A stretch of 64,000 nt of DNA from JACPVF01 sp964502095. GTDB taxonomy: Bacteria > Chloroflexota > Anaerolineae > Anaerolineales > Villigracilaceae. The DNA lies in contig CAZCUF010000003.1 in NCBI GenBank assembly GCA_964502095.1, positions 62,001 through 126,000 on the forward strand. Reading direction: 5' to 3'. The notes below the pieces were generated by a model. It made no database searches, had not been told where the DNA came from, and was given only the letters and a program-made list of their open reading frames with translations. How positions within the stretch are numbered: the first letter of the stretch is position 1; each line of letters begins with the position of its first letter. Below are positions 34,012-42,742 of this stretch, one piece after another. Made by a program: the position numbers and the translations under genes.

Positions 34012-35328
34012 ATGAAAATTATTGACGATATCGGTATTCAAATTCCGCAGGTGTATCTGCCCAAACCCGGCACGGACTTGAAGCGCTGGGCGGTGATCGC
34101 CTGCGACCAGTTCACCTCCGAGCCGGAATATTGGAATCAGGTTGAGAAGATTGTCGGTGAGGCGCCCTCTACATTGAACTTGACCTTCCCCGAAGTTTTT
34201 CTGGAGAAACCGGGCGAGGCGGAGCGCATCCAAAATATCCAGGCCGCAATGAGGAAATATTTGGATTCCGGAATCCTGCAAGCGCGCGACGGATTGATCT
34301 ACATCGAGCGCACGGTGGGCGGTAGAACTCGCAAAGGCGTAATCCTGGCGCTCGACCTTGAACGCTATGATTACACCAAAGGTTCATCGAGTCTGATTCG
34401 CGCAACCGAGGGAACCATTGTCGAACGCCTGCCGCCGCGCATGAAAATTCGCGAGGGCGCGGCGCTGGAACTGCCGCATATCCTGGTTTTGATTGACGAC
34501 CCGAAACACACGGTCATTGAACCGCTAGCGGCGGCAAAGGCCAAACTCGAACCGCTCTATGATTTCGACCTGATGCTCGATAGCGGGCATCTTGCGGGTT
34601 ACGCGGTCAACGCGGATTTGGAAAATGGAGTAGTCGAGTCCCTGCGCGGACTCGCCCAACCCGGAACCTTCGCGGCAAAATATGGCATCGCCGAAGATAA
34701 ACCGGTCTTGCTGTTCGCGATGGGCGACGGCAATCATTCGCTGGCGACCGCCAAAGCCATTTGGGAAAAGATCAAGCCGCAGGTTGGCATGGATCATCCG
34801 GCGCGCTATGCGTTGGTCGAGATCGAAAATGTCCATGATGAGGGCCTGGAGTTTGAACCCATTCACCGCGTCCTATTCGGTTTGAAGAAGGATTTGTTTG
34901 CCTCGCTCGAAAATTTCTTCGGCGCGGATTTTTCGTACAAGCCCGCGGCGGGCGCGGGGGAAATGGTCCGGGCGGTGGATTCGGCCTCTGGTGAGAAGCA
35001 GGTTATCGGTCTGGTTGGAGGCGGAAAAAAATTTGGCCTGATCGAGATTGTGCACGCGCAATCCAATCTGCCGGTTGGCACGCTTCAGTCTTTCCTCGAT
35101 TCGTTCATGAAGGACGGCGGCGCGGAAAAAATTGATTATGTGCACGGCGAGGATGTCACGGTGAAACTTGGAAGCCAGCCGGGCAACGCCGGCTTTTATC
35201 TGCCGGGCATGCACAAATCCGATCTGTTCAAGACGGTCATTCTCGACGGCGCACTGCCGCGCAAAACATTTTCGATGGGCGAAGCGCGTGAGAAACGCTT
35301 TTATATGGAAGCGCGGAAAATTGCGTGA
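34012..35328 (+). CDS. DUF1015 family protein
   Basis: A 438-residue cytoplasmic protein of the DUF1015 family. Recognisable parts are VIACDQFTSEPEYWNQ near the start, IYIERT, and RAGKAL-like ALDLERYDY. The central LLFAMGDGNHSLATAKAIWE follows, and YALVEIENVHDEGLEFEPIHRVLF comes next. The biochemical role is not established. Genes of this family often sit beside serA and serC, as here, so a role in serine or phosphoserine metabolism is a reasonable inference. AGGAAA precedes the ATG. Confidence 0.85.
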   Translation: MKIIDDIGIQIPQVYLPKPGTDLKRWAVIACDQFTSEPEYWNQVEKIVGEAPSTLNLTFPEVFLEKPGEAERIQNIQAAMRKYLDSGILQARDGLIYIERTVGGRTRKGVILALDLERYDYTKGSSSLIRATEGTIVERLPPRMKIREGAALELPHILVLIDDPKHTVIEPLAAAKAKLEPLYDFDLMLDSGHLAGYAVNADLENGVVESLRGLAQPGTFAAKYGIAEDKPVLLFAMGDGNHSLATAKAIWEKIKPQVGMDHPARYALVEIENVHDEGLEFEPIHRVLFGLKKDLFASLENFFGADFSYKPAAGAGEMVRAVDSASGEKQVIGLVGGGKKFGLIEIVHAQSNLPVGTLQSFLDSFMKDGGAEKIDYVHGEDVTVKLGSQPGNAGFYLPGMHKSDLFKTVILDGALPRKTFSMGEAREKRFYMEARKIA

Positions 35329-35332
35329 ACCA

Positions 35333-35358
35333 TAGTGGCGTACCGCGCTGCGCCACTA
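35333..35358. terminator. Hairpin between convergent DUF1015 and pseudouridine synthase genes
   Basis: An 8-bp stem (35333-35340 with 35351-35358) overlaps the stop of the minus-strand gene and is followed by AAAAATTTTT on the plus strand. It probably ends the DUF1015 transcript. Confidence 0.45.
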
Positions 35359-35997
35359 AAAATTTTTCAATGCATGTTCGAAGTCCGGCGGATACGGCGC
35401 GTGGAACGTCAACCGTTCGCCGGTTTGCGGATGCGTGAACGATAATGAATACGCGTGCAGGGCGGGGCGCGCGATAATTTCCGTCTCCGACGCGCTATAT
35501 AAAATATCGCCTAAAAGCGGATGACCCAACGCGTAGGCGTGGACGCGAATCTGGTGCGTGTGCCCGGTCATCAATTGCGCTTCCAGCAGGGCCTGGGCCT
35601 GATACCGTTTAAGAACTTTAAATCTCGTCTCGGCGGGTTTTCCGTTTTTGGGATTCACCATCGTGCGATGTTTATGGCCTACGTTGACTCGCAAAGGGTG
35701 TTTGGCAACATGCTCATTCCACTTGGGGTTGCCAATGACAATGGCGTGATAGATTTTTTCAGCCTGATGTTTCTCGAATTGAATATTGAGCGCGCGGTGG
35801 GCCTCAGCCGTGCGCGCAAAAACCATGACGCCCGACGTGACCTTGTCGAGGCGGTGGACGATGAAAATTTTCCCGAATTGCTCCGTCAGCAGTTTGACCA
35901 GATATTGCGAATCCTTTTCCCAGCCGTCAGGCAGGACGGAAAGCCCGGCGGGTTTGTCTATTGCGAGAACGTGCGGGTCTTCGTAGAGAATGTTCAT
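35356..35997 (-). CDS. RluA/RluD family pseudouridine synthase
   Basis: It converts specific uridines in rRNA or tRNA to pseudouridine. The catalytic motif HRLDKVTSGVMVFART holds the active Asp. The end of the domain has TGHTHQIRVHAYALGHPLLGD. At about 213 residues it is the short form without an S4 RNA-binding domain, so the target is uncertain. I start at ATG 35997; a TTG at 36015 would run into the promoter. It is divergent from the TsnR-like methyltransferase gene, so two RNA modification genes share this control region. Confidence 0.9.
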   Translation of the reverse strand: MNILYEDPHVLAIDKPAGLSVLPDGWEKDSQYLVKLLTEQFGKIFIVHRLDKVTSGVMVFARTAEAHRALNIQFEKHQAEKIYHAIVIGNPKWNEHVAKHPLRVNVGHKHRTMVNPKNGKPAETRFKVLKRYQAQALLEAQLMTGHTHQIRVHAYALGHPLLGDILYSASETEIIARPALHAYSLSFTHPQTGERLTFHAPYPPDFEHALKNF

Positions 35998-36014
35998 GGT
36001 TGGGTTATTTTGCA

Positions 36015-36038
36015 ATTGTACCTTTTTCAGAGTATCAT
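36015..36038. promoter_or_regulatory. Divergent -10 boxes for two RNA-modification genes
   Basis: TACAAT on the minus strand (36015-36020) faces the pseudouridine synthase. TATCAT on the plus strand (36033-36038) lies 6 nt before the methyltransferase ATG, suggesting a leaderless mRNA. Neither gene has a ribosome-binding site. Confidence 0.4.
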
Positions 36039-36044
36039 ATTTGC

Positions 36045-36881
36045 ATGAATGACCAACCGACTCACGCGCCCGAAAACCCGTCCCTGATCGATTCGCTGAA
36101 TCACTCGCTGGCAGGCCCCATCCGCAAATTGCTTACGCGCGAAGGCCGCCGCGAGTTGAATCGGATTCTGATCGACGATGAGGAAAATATCTGGCAGGCG
36201 CTCGAAGCGGGGGTGAAGATCGAATCGGTTTATTTCGCGGGCGAAGAGACCATTTCCGAGGCGCTTAAACGAAAATTGCCGAAGGAAGTTTCGATCCATG
36301 AGGTAGCCAAACGGACAACGAAAAAATTATTCGAGAACGACAAGATCTCGCGCGTCTTTGCCATTGCCAAAACGCCCAAATCGAACGGTTTGGAGTTGTT
36401 GAAATCCGTTTCGAACGATATCGTCGTGTTGGAAGATTTGAGCATCTCCGGCAACATCGGCAACATTATCCGCACCTCATTGGCGTTGAACGTGGGCGGA
36501 ATGATTCTGCTGAACATGGATCCGCTGGATATATACGACCGCAGGTTGATCCGCGCCAGCCGCGGCTATGTTTTTTTACTTCCGATCATGACGGCGTCAA
36601 CCTATGATTTTCTGGCGCATTGCCGGGCGAACCGTGAAACCGTACTGGTCACCGCGCTGAAAGCGCCGAAGGAGATCAGCGAGATCGCTTCCATTCCGGA
36701 TCGTCTATTGATTGTCTTTGGGAGTGAAAAGGAAGGCTGTTCGCCTGAGATCGAACAGGCCGCGACTTTGCAAGTCCGCATTCCAATCAACGAACGCGTC
36801 GAGTCGTTGAACGTTTCCGCCGCGGCGGGAATTACACTCTATAACCGCCTGCCATACAATCGCAAAAGTTCATCCATCTGA
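36045..36881 (+). CDS. TsnR-like 23S rRNA 2'-O-methyltransferase (SPOUT)
   Basis: A 278-residue SPOUT (TrmH/SpoU) methyltransferase. The SAM-binding trefoil-knot motifs are clear: NIGNIIRTSLALNVGGMIL, RASRGYVFLLP, LIVFGSEKEG and VESLNVSAAAGITLYNR. The N-terminal domain (ILIDDEENIWQALEAGVKIESVYF ... KLFENDKISRVFAIAKTP) matches, as I recall them, the thiostrepton-resistance methyltransferases (TsnR/NshR), which modify A1067 of 23S rRNA. That specificity is an inference; ordinary SpoU enzymes share the C-terminal half. The ATG 36045 lacks a ribosome-binding site but has a -10 box 6 nt upstream. Confidence 0.78.
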   Translation: MNDQPTHAPENPSLIDSLNHSLAGPIRKLLTREGRRELNRILIDDEENIWQALEAGVKIESVYFAGEETISEALKRKLPKEVSIHEVAKRTTKKLFENDKISRVFAIAKTPKSNGLELLKSVSNDIVVLEDLSISGNIGNIIRTSLALNVGGMILLNMDPLDIYDRRLIRASRGYVFLLPIMTASTYDFLAHCRANRETVLVTALKAPKEISEIASIPDRLLIVFGSEKEGCSPEIEQAATLQVRIPINERVESLNVSAAAGITLYNRLPYNRKSSSI

Positions 36882-36904
36882 AATCCCATTCATCGGCGGC
36901 CGGA

Positions 36905-36934
36905 TTGTTTTTCTGCTATACTTATCTTTATAAT
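36905..36934 (+). promoter_or_regulatory. Promoter of the deoxynucleoside kinase gene
   Basis: TTGTTT (36905-36910), an 18-nt spacer and a perfect TATAAT (36929-36934). It is likely to drive the kinase and the phosphatase gene after it. Confidence 0.6.
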
Positions 36935-36960
36935 TTGCGATTCAAAACTTAGAGGCTGAC

Positions 36961-37602
36961 TTGGCGAAACATCTGGTTTTGGTGGCTGGCAACATTGGCG
37001 CAGGAAAAACATCATTGACCGAGCGCATCGGTTCGCGTCTCGGCTGGTGGACGGGGTATGAGTCGGTTGCCGATAATCCCTATCTTTCGGATTTCTACAA
37101 CGATATGCACGCCTGGGCCTTCCATCTGCAGATCTTTTTCCTCGGCCACCGCGCCGAGCAGTATCTGGAGGCCGCCCGCGACGCCCGTTCCGCCATTCTG
37201 GATCGCAGTATTTATGAGGACGCGCATATCTTTGCCCGCGCGCTTCATCACATGGGCAACCTGGCGGAACGCGACTATTTGTCGTACCGCCATTTGTTCG
37301 ACCTCGTAGTGGACAGCCTGCCGCGCCCGGATTTGCTGATCTATTTGAAGGCGCCGGTCAAGGTGTTGATGGATCGCATTCGGCGCCGCGCCCGCAACAT
37401 GGAAACGGGCATCTCCGTTGATTACCTTTCCCTGCTCGATTCTTTTTATGACGAATGGCTGACCGCCTTCGACCTTTGCCCGGTGCTGACCATCCGCACG
37501 GACGACCTCGACTTTGTTCACCAGCCGGGGCATCTCGAAACCGTCGTCCAGCGTATTCAGGATAAACTGGCCGGCAAGGAAACCGTCGATCTGCGCGGCT
37601 AA
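36961..37602 (+). CDS. Deoxynucleoside kinase
   Basis: A dNK/dGK-type kinase that phosphorylates deoxynucleosides with ATP in nucleotide salvage. It has the P-loop GNIGAGKTS, the DRSIYED motif (active-site Glu/Arg), and the Arg-rich lid RIRRRARNME. The length is 213 residues. Substrate preference is not readable. The start is TTG at 36961, with AGAGG upstream and no better candidate. It is followed after 39 nt by the cNMP/SpoIIE phosphatase gene. Confidence 0.9.
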   Translation: MAKHLVLVAGNIGAGKTSLTERIGSRLGWWTGYESVADNPYLSDFYNDMHAWAFHLQIFFLGHRAEQYLEAARDARSAILDRSIYEDAHIFARALHHMGNLAERDYLSYRHLFDLVVDSLPRPDLLIYLKAPVKVLMDRIRRRARNMETGISVDYLSLLDSFYDEWLTAFDLCPVLTIRTDDLDFVHQPGHLETVVQRIQDKLAGKETVDLRG

Positions 37603-37641
37603 TTCGTTCAAGCTGTGTTTTAAAGTTAACCTGGAAACAAT

Positions 37642-38886
37642 ATGCACGAAACCGTCTTTCTAAACATCCCGCTGTTCAGCAACCTCTCCCATGACGAATT
37701 GGTGCAACTCGTGCAGGAATTGCCTGTGGAGGATTACGACTCGGGTTCGTATCTCTTCCGCGAAGGCGATTCCGGCGAAGCCCTTTACGTGGTGATTCAT
37801 GGCGGGCTGGAAGTACTGCTTGCGGCGGGCACCCCCGAAGAAATGTTGTTGCGCTTATGTGGCCCCGGCGAATACGTAGGTGAAATGAGTTTGATCCTGC
37901 CCAAAGGACAGCGCACAGCCAGTGTGCGGGCGCGCGGCCAAACCCGGGTCTGGATGATGACGCGGGACAAGTTCAATGAGGTTTTGAAGCGCTGGCCTGC
38001 TTTGGCCTACTCGATGGTCGCGATCCTCAGTGAACGATTGGACGCCACCAATTCCTCCTCCTTCCATGATCTTCAGGAGAGGAATCAGGCGCTTCAAAAA
38101 GCCTACGACGAATTGAAAGCCGCACAAACGCAACTGGTCGAAAAAGAACGCCTCGAACGCGAACTTCAAGTTGCCGCCGATATTCAATTCAGTATCCTCC
38201 CCGATAGACTTCCTGCGCCCGCGGGCTTCGATTTCGGCGCGCGCATCGTTCCAGCCCGGCAGGTGGGCGGCGACTTTTACGACGTCTTTGAACTCAACAA
38301 GTTTCAAACGGGTGTGCTGATCGGAGATGTGGCCGATAAAGGCGTCCCCTCAGCCATCTTTATGGCGCGGACTCATGCGTTGACCATGGCCGAGGCCGAT
38401 GTTGGCTTGAATGCCGGGGATGTACTGGGGCTGGTCAATCGCCATATCACGCGGCTGGAGAAATCCACCCAATTCGTCACCGCACTATATGGCCTGCTCG
38501 ATCACAACACGGGCGAGTTTGCCTATGCCCGCGCGGGGCACGAGCCGCCGCTGGTGCTCTACCCGGATGGCAAAGTGGAAAGAATCTCTTATAGCCCGGG
38601 CATGTCGCTGGGCATGTGGGACTCCATTACGCTGGATGAGCGGACTGTTCCATTGACTCCCGGCTCGATCCTCCTGTTGTTCACCGACGGCTTGACCGAT
38701 TGCCGCAATCCGCAAGGGGAATCGTTTGGTATCGAACGTATCAAACAAACTTTGGCTGGGCTGACGAATCTTTCCGCACAGCAGGTCTGCGACCGCATGC
38801 TCGAGACGCTACAGGCCTATCAGGTCGACGCGCCGCAGGACGATGATGTGACGCTCGTAGCGGTTCACATGGCGGATATTCAATGA
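37642..38886 (+). CDS. Cyclic-nucleotide-binding domain plus PP2C/SpoIIE-type phosphatase
   Basis: Residues 5-125 are a cNMP-binding (Crp-like) domain with the cassette GPGEYVGEMSLILPKGQRTASVRA. A coiled coil follows (about 140-180), then an RsbU/SpoIIE phosphatase domain (about 195-410). The metal-binding Asp residues are in GGDFYDVF, IGDVADKG, LLLFTDGLTDC and DDDVTLV. It probably dephosphorylates an anti-sigma-factor antagonist in response to a cyclic nucleotide. A STAS protein that could be the substrate is encoded at 44873-45271. It is a soluble protein. A strong terminator ends the unit. Confidence 0.93.
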   Translation: MHETVFLNIPLFSNLSHDELVQLVQELPVEDYDSGSYLFREGDSGEALYVVIHGGLEVLLAAGTPEEMLLRLCGPGEYVGEMSLILPKGQRTASVRARGQTRVWMMTRDKFNEVLKRWPALAYSMVAILSERLDATNSSSFHDLQERNQALQKAYDELKAAQTQLVEKERLERELQVAADIQFSILPDRLPAPAGFDFGARIVPARQVGGDFYDVFELNKFQTGVLIGDVADKGVPSAIFMARTHALTMAEADVGLNAGDVLGLVNRHITRLEKSTQFVTALYGLLDHNTGEFAYARAGHEPPLVLYPDGKVERISYSPGMSLGMWDSITLDERTVPLTPGSILLLFTDGLTDCRNPQGESFGIERIKQTLAGLTNLSAQQVCDRMLETLQAYQVDAPQDDDVTLVAVHMADIQ

Positions 38887-38887
38887 A

Positions 38888-38918
38888 AAAAATCCTCTCT
38901 GAAATAGAGAGGATTTTT
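38888..38918. terminator. Bidirectional terminator
   Basis: A perfect 13-bp stem (38888-38900 with 38906-38918, 5-nt loop) with A- and T-rich ends serves the convergent phosphatase and cystathionine-enzyme genes. Confidence 0.92.
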
Positions 38919-38921
38919 CAT

Positions 38922-40064
38922 TCATGCTTTGGATAAGGCCTGCTCCAGGTCCTGCACGAGATCGTCTTTGTTTTCGATTCCGACGGACAGCCGGATGAGA
39001 CCGGGATCCACTTCCATTTGCGACCCAGCCGTGGAAAGATGAGTCATCGCCGCGGGGACTTCGATCAGCGATTCGACTCCGCCCAGCGATTCGGCCAGCG
39101 TGAAGATTTTTGTCGATTCAACGACTTTATGCGCGGCCTGCCCTCCGCCTTTCACAATGAAACACACCATGCCGCCGCCGTTCTTCATTTGTTGTTTGGC
39201 GATTTTGAGTTGCGGATGCGAAGAGTGATACGGATACATCAGGCGTTCCACTTTGGGATGATGTTCCAGAAAGGCCAGAATCGCCGCCGCGTTCTCGGCG
39301 TGGCGGTCCATGCGGACGGGCAGAGTTTTGATGCCGCGTAAAACGAGGAAGCAGTCCATCGGTCCCGGCACGGCCCCGACTGCGTTTTGAAGGAACGCGA
39401 GCCGCTCGAATAAAGCCTGGTCTTTCACTGCCAATCCGCCGCAGACCACATCTGAATGTCCGCTCAGATATTTGGTCATCGAGTGAACAACGATGTCCGC
39501 GCCGAGTTCGAGCGGGCGCTGGAGATAAGGCGTGGCAAAGGTGTTGTCAACAGCCAGAAGCGGATGATTGGGATGCGCGTGTACCACTTCCGCCACCGCG
39601 CGAATATCCGTCACGCGCAGATACGGATTGGTGGGCGTTTCCAGCCAGACGAGGCGCGTGCGCGGCGTCAACGCCTCAGCCACGGATTCGGGATCGGTGG
39701 TGTCAACAAAGTCAAAGTCCAGACCGAAGCGGCGCAATACTTTATCGAATAAACGAAACGCGCCGCCGTAAACATCGTTGCCGGCCAGCACGTGCGCGTC
39801 TTTGTCCAGCAGGCGCAGAACGGTATCTGTGGCGGCCAGGCCCGAGGCGAGCGCCAGGCCGAACGATCCGCCTTCGAGCGCGGCCAGGCAATCTTCCAAT
39901 GCTTTGCGGGTGGGGTTTTTTGTGCGCGAATATTCGTAGCCCTGCCGCGGTTTTCCGACTCCGTCCTGCGCGTAAGTTGAAGTTTGATAGATGGGCGTCA
40001 TCACCGCGCCGTTGTTCGGGTCCGGTTGCTGACCGGCGTGAATCGCTAGCGTTTCGAATTTCAT
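38922..40064 (-). CDS. Cystathionine gamma-synthase/lyase family PLP enzyme
   Basis: A trans-sulfuration enzyme of 380 residues. The PLP lysine lies in SMTKYLSGHSD. Other family marks are MTPIYQTSTYAQ, GYEYSRTKNPTR, ASGLAATDTVLRLL, NDVYGGAFRLF, LVWLETPTNPYLRV and the C-terminal SLGGVESLIEVPAAMTH. MetB, MetC and CTH cannot be separated safely by eye. The ending 'STAGSQMEVDPGLIRLSVGIE' fits the MetB/CTH branch. AGGAG precedes the ATG. It is a single gene flanked by unrelated ones. Confidence 0.92.
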   Translation of the reverse strand: MKFETLAIHAGQQPDPNNGAVMTPIYQTSTYAQDGVGKPRQGYEYSRTKNPTRKALEDCLAALEGGSFGLALASGLAATDTVLRLLDKDAHVLAGNDVYGGAFRLFDKVLRRFGLDFDFVDTTDPESVAEALTPRTRLVWLETPTNPYLRVTDIRAVAEVVHAHPNHPLLAVDNTFATPYLQRPLELGADIVVHSMTKYLSGHSDVVCGGLAVKDQALFERLAFLQNAVGAVPGPMDCFLVLRGIKTLPVRMDRHAENAAAILAFLEHHPKVERLMYPYHSSHPQLKIAKQQMKNGGGMVCFIVKGGGQAAHKVVESTKIFTLAESLGGVESLIEVPAAMTHLSTAGSQMEVDPGLIRLSVGIENKDDLVQDLEQALSKA

Positions 40065-40157
40065 TCGTTCTCCTGTTTGGCAATGAAAAACACGAAGTCC
40101 ATGTCTTCGTATGGGGCAAAATGAGTATAGCCGCTGTAAAAGTTTTGCGCAAGCAAA

Positions 40158-41705
40158 TTACTCGTCGTGAATGACCCGGTTCTTGCCTTGTTCTTTCGCC
40201 TGATATAACAGGCCATCGACGCGGCGAACGATTTCTTCCGGCACATCGCCCGGAATCCAGGCTGTGACCCCCGCGCTGATCGAGACCGTGAAATCCCCGC
40301 ATTGTTGTTCGGTTTCACCCAGGCGGCGGCGCAGACGATCCATGACGAGCCAGGCTTGTTTTTGATTTGTGTGCGGGAAGATAACGAAGAATTCGTCGCC
40401 GCCGATGCGGGCGGTAATATCGGTGGTGCGAACTTCACGTTTAAGGGATGCGGCCACAAAACGGAGCACAACGTCGCCGCACAAATGTCCATAGGTATCG
40501 TTGATTTTCTTGTAGTCGTCCACGTCGAAAAGCGCGAAGGCTACGGGAATGTGATAGCGCTCGGCGCGGCGGGATTCCTGTTCGACGAATTTGTCGAGAT
40601 TGCGGCGGTTGAATAACCCGGTGAGATCGTCGGTAATGGAGCGCTGTTCGAGTTCCAGGCTTTTTTGTTGGAGGGCCAGCTCTGCCCGCTTCCGGTCTGT
40701 GGTTTCGTGCAGGATGGCCAGATAGCCCAGTATTCCTTTGCGCGAATTAAGCACCTGTGTTACGCGGATATCGAGATAGCGGGCTGGGCTTCCCGGTAGA
40801 AGCACTTCCGTAGTCTGGCTGTTTTTTTGGACGAGGGCGGAAGCCAGAGTTGACCAGGGTTTAAAGGTGACGAACACGTCTTCTCCCAGCGGCAGGGAAG
40901 TACGGTTCAACAAATGCGCCGCGGCCGAGTTGACCTCGATGACGCGGTTATTGGTGTCGATCACAATCACCCCATCCTGCAGTTGTTCGATCAGGGTCTT
41001 GTGCGCAATCGAAACCAGACTCAACAATCCAGTGGAAACAAAGGCCCACGTAAGCGCGATGCCGGCGAAAGCAAACCCAATGGGCGTCAGGTCCAATCCC
41101 GGATATATGGGCTGGGGCGCAAAGTTGTCAATAACGCTGAAAAGCCACGGAAACGATAGGCCGATTAGAATAGCCGCGATCTGTTTGCGACGCGTCCCCT
41201 GCGCGCGCTTAAGCTCCATGACGAACAGGACTGTCGATGCGATCAGGCATAGATAGGCGAACGATAGGTTTACCCAATATTCCGGTCCCGGCACATAGAT
41301 GATCGCGTGGCTGTTGATATCCGGGCTGGTAATGAAGTATTTCCAGACCAGATGATAAAGTTCGTTGGTAAAGACAAGAAAGATTGTCGCGGCTGGGATT
41401 GTCCAAAAGGCGATTAGGCGCGGCGTGTTGAAAACTCTTGCCCGATGCGTGAAGACGAGCGTGAAAATTAGAAAGAAAGGCGCGGCGGTGGCCGCTCCCA
41501 AATATTCAAATTTGGCCCAGACTAGCTTGTTCGGCACATCGGGAAAGAATGCCTCCATTCCCGCGCAAAATGACCAGATGAAGAGAGATACGGTGAGTCT
41601 AAAAAGGTTATTTCCGCCCCGCGCCGAACGCCGTTGCCAGGTGAGCCCGGCTGTAATCGCCACCACCCCGGCCGTTACGAATAAAATAAAGGAGGGTAGA
41701 TTCAT
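40158..41705 (-). CDS. Membrane diguanylate cyclase (7TM-His-kinase-type sensor, PAS, GGDEF)
   Basis: The N-terminal ~225 residues hold about seven membrane helices of the HisKA_7TM type (WAKFEYLGAATAAPFFLIFTLVFTHRA is the characteristic part). A PAS-like domain follows (about 235-345), then a short coiled coil and a GGDEF domain (about 350-510). The active site is RIGGDEFF, and an RTTD inhibitory site lies five residues before it. It should make c-di-GMP with product inhibition. I start at ATG 41705 because it matches the usual family N-terminus (MNLPSF...). A TTG at 41795 would lie inside the promoter of the divergent PIG-L gene. Confidence 0.88.
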   Translation of the reverse strand: MNLPSFILFVTAGVVAITAGLTWQRRSARGGNNLFRLTVSLFIWSFCAGMEAFFPDVPNKLVWAKFEYLGAATAAPFFLIFTLVFTHRARVFNTPRLIAFWTIPAATIFLVFTNELYHLVWKYFITSPDINSHAIIYVPGPEYWVNLSFAYLCLIASTVLFVMELKRAQGTRRKQIAAILIGLSFPWLFSVIDNFAPQPIYPGLDLTPIGFAFAGIALTWAFVSTGLLSLVSIAHKTLIEQLQDGVIVIDTNNRVIEVNSAAAHLLNRTSLPLGEDVFVTFKPWSTLASALVQKNSQTTEVLLPGSPARYLDIRVTQVLNSRKGILGYLAILHETTDRKRAELALQQKSLELEQRSITDDLTGLFNRRNLDKFVEQESRRAERYHIPVAFALFDVDDYKKINDTYGHLCGDVVLRFVAASLKREVRTTDITARIGGDEFFVIFPHTNQKQAWLVMDRLRRRLGETEQQCGDFTVSISAGVTAWIPGDVPEEIVRRVDGLLYQAKEQGKNRVIHDE

Positions 41706-41772
41706 TTGAAAGAGCAAAACTCTGCCTCCAGCCAGCATCGCAAAACCTGTAAAGCTGGATATCAACGATGCA

Positions 41773-41780
41773 ATTATAAT
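41773..41780. promoter_or_regulatory. Overlapping divergent -10 boxes
   Basis: ATTATAAT contains TATAAT on both strands, so it can serve the plus-strand PIG-L gene (start 41804, SD AGGAG) and the minus-strand GGDEF gene. Confidence 0.4.
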
Positions 41781-41803
41781 ATTTTTTAGGAGCAAATGGT
41801 TTT

Positions 41804-42652
41804 ATGTCCGGACAAATATTATTGTCAGTTTTGGCTCATCCCGACGATGAGTCTTTCGGCATGGGCGGGACTCTGGCCTTGTATGCTTCGCGCGGCGTGG
41901 ATGTGTATCTGGTCTGTGCGACGCGCGGGGAGGTGGGCACTGTTGATCCCGAATATATGCGCGGCTTTAATTCGGTCGCCGAATTACGCGAGGCGGAATT
42001 GCGATGTGCGGCGGAAAGCCTGGGTTTGAAAGGCGTCTTCTTTCTGGATTACCGCGACTCGGGCATGCCCGGCTCTGTGGATAACCAACATCCGCAGGCG
42101 CAGGTGGCGCATTCGGTGGATGAAGTGGCCGGCCGCGTGGTGAAATATATCCGCGAGTTGAAGCCGGATGTGGTTGTCACGTTCGACCCGATCGGCGGAT
42201 ATCGGCATCCCGATCATATCCATATTCATGACGCGACGGTGCTTGCCTTCGAAAAAGCCGCGGACGCTTCCTTCCACCCCGAAGCCGGGTCGCCGTTTCA
42301 GCCGCGTGCGCTGTACTTCCACACTATTCCGCGCGGACTCTTCAAGTTCGGCGTGCGACTGCTGAAATTATTTGGCAAGGACCCGCACAAGTGGGGCCGC
42401 AATGGTGATATCGATCTGGTGTCGCTGGCCGAGGTGGATTTCCCGGTGCATGCGCGCATCAACTACCGCGCGGTCTCCGAGCAGAAGGACAAAGCCGGGG
42501 GTTGTCATGCCAGTCAGGGGGGCGGTCAGATGCGGCGCGGGTTGGTCGGCGTGTTCTTCCGCATCTTCGATGGCTCAGAAACGTTTATGCGCGCTTATCC
42601 GTCCCTGCCACCGCACCCGCGTGTGAAGAAGGATTTGTTCGATCTCACATAA
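41804..42652 (+). CDS. PIG-L family N-acetyl-sugar deacetylase
   Basis: A zinc-dependent deacetylase of the LmbE/PIG-L type, 282 residues. The metal motif is AHPDDESFGMGG, and the later HPDHIHIHDATVLAF holds the third ligand. Similar proteins are MshB/Mca in mycothiol and BshB in bacillithiol metabolism, and others act on GlcNAc-linked compounds. The sequence does not tell which. AGGAG lies upstream of the ATG. It forms a single-gene unit with a strong terminator. Confidence 0.9.
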   Translation: MSGQILLSVLAHPDDESFGMGGTLALYASRGVDVYLVCATRGEVGTVDPEYMRGFNSVAELREAELRCAAESLGLKGVFFLDYRDSGMPGSVDNQHPQAQVAHSVDEVAGRVVKYIRELKPDVVVTFDPIGGYRHPDHIHIHDATVLAFEKAADASFHPEAGSPFQPRALYFHTIPRGLFKFGVRLLKLFGKDPHKWGRNGDIDLVSLAEVDFPVHARINYRAVSEQKDKAGGCHASQGGGQMRRGLVGVFFRIFDGSETFMRAYPSLPPHPRVKKDLFDLT

Positions 42653-42675
42653 CTCATTTTCAACCGTTGATATGT

Positions 42676-42706
42676 AAAGAGACGCGGGAAACCGCGTCTC
42701 TTTTTT
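42676..42706 (+). terminator. Terminator of the PIG-L gene
   Basis: A perfect 12-bp stem (42676-42687 with 42692-42703) with a GAAA tetraloop and a run of T. Confidence 0.95.
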
Positions 42707-42742
42707 GTTTCTATTGATAAGGAAATAAAACGGAACGCTATT

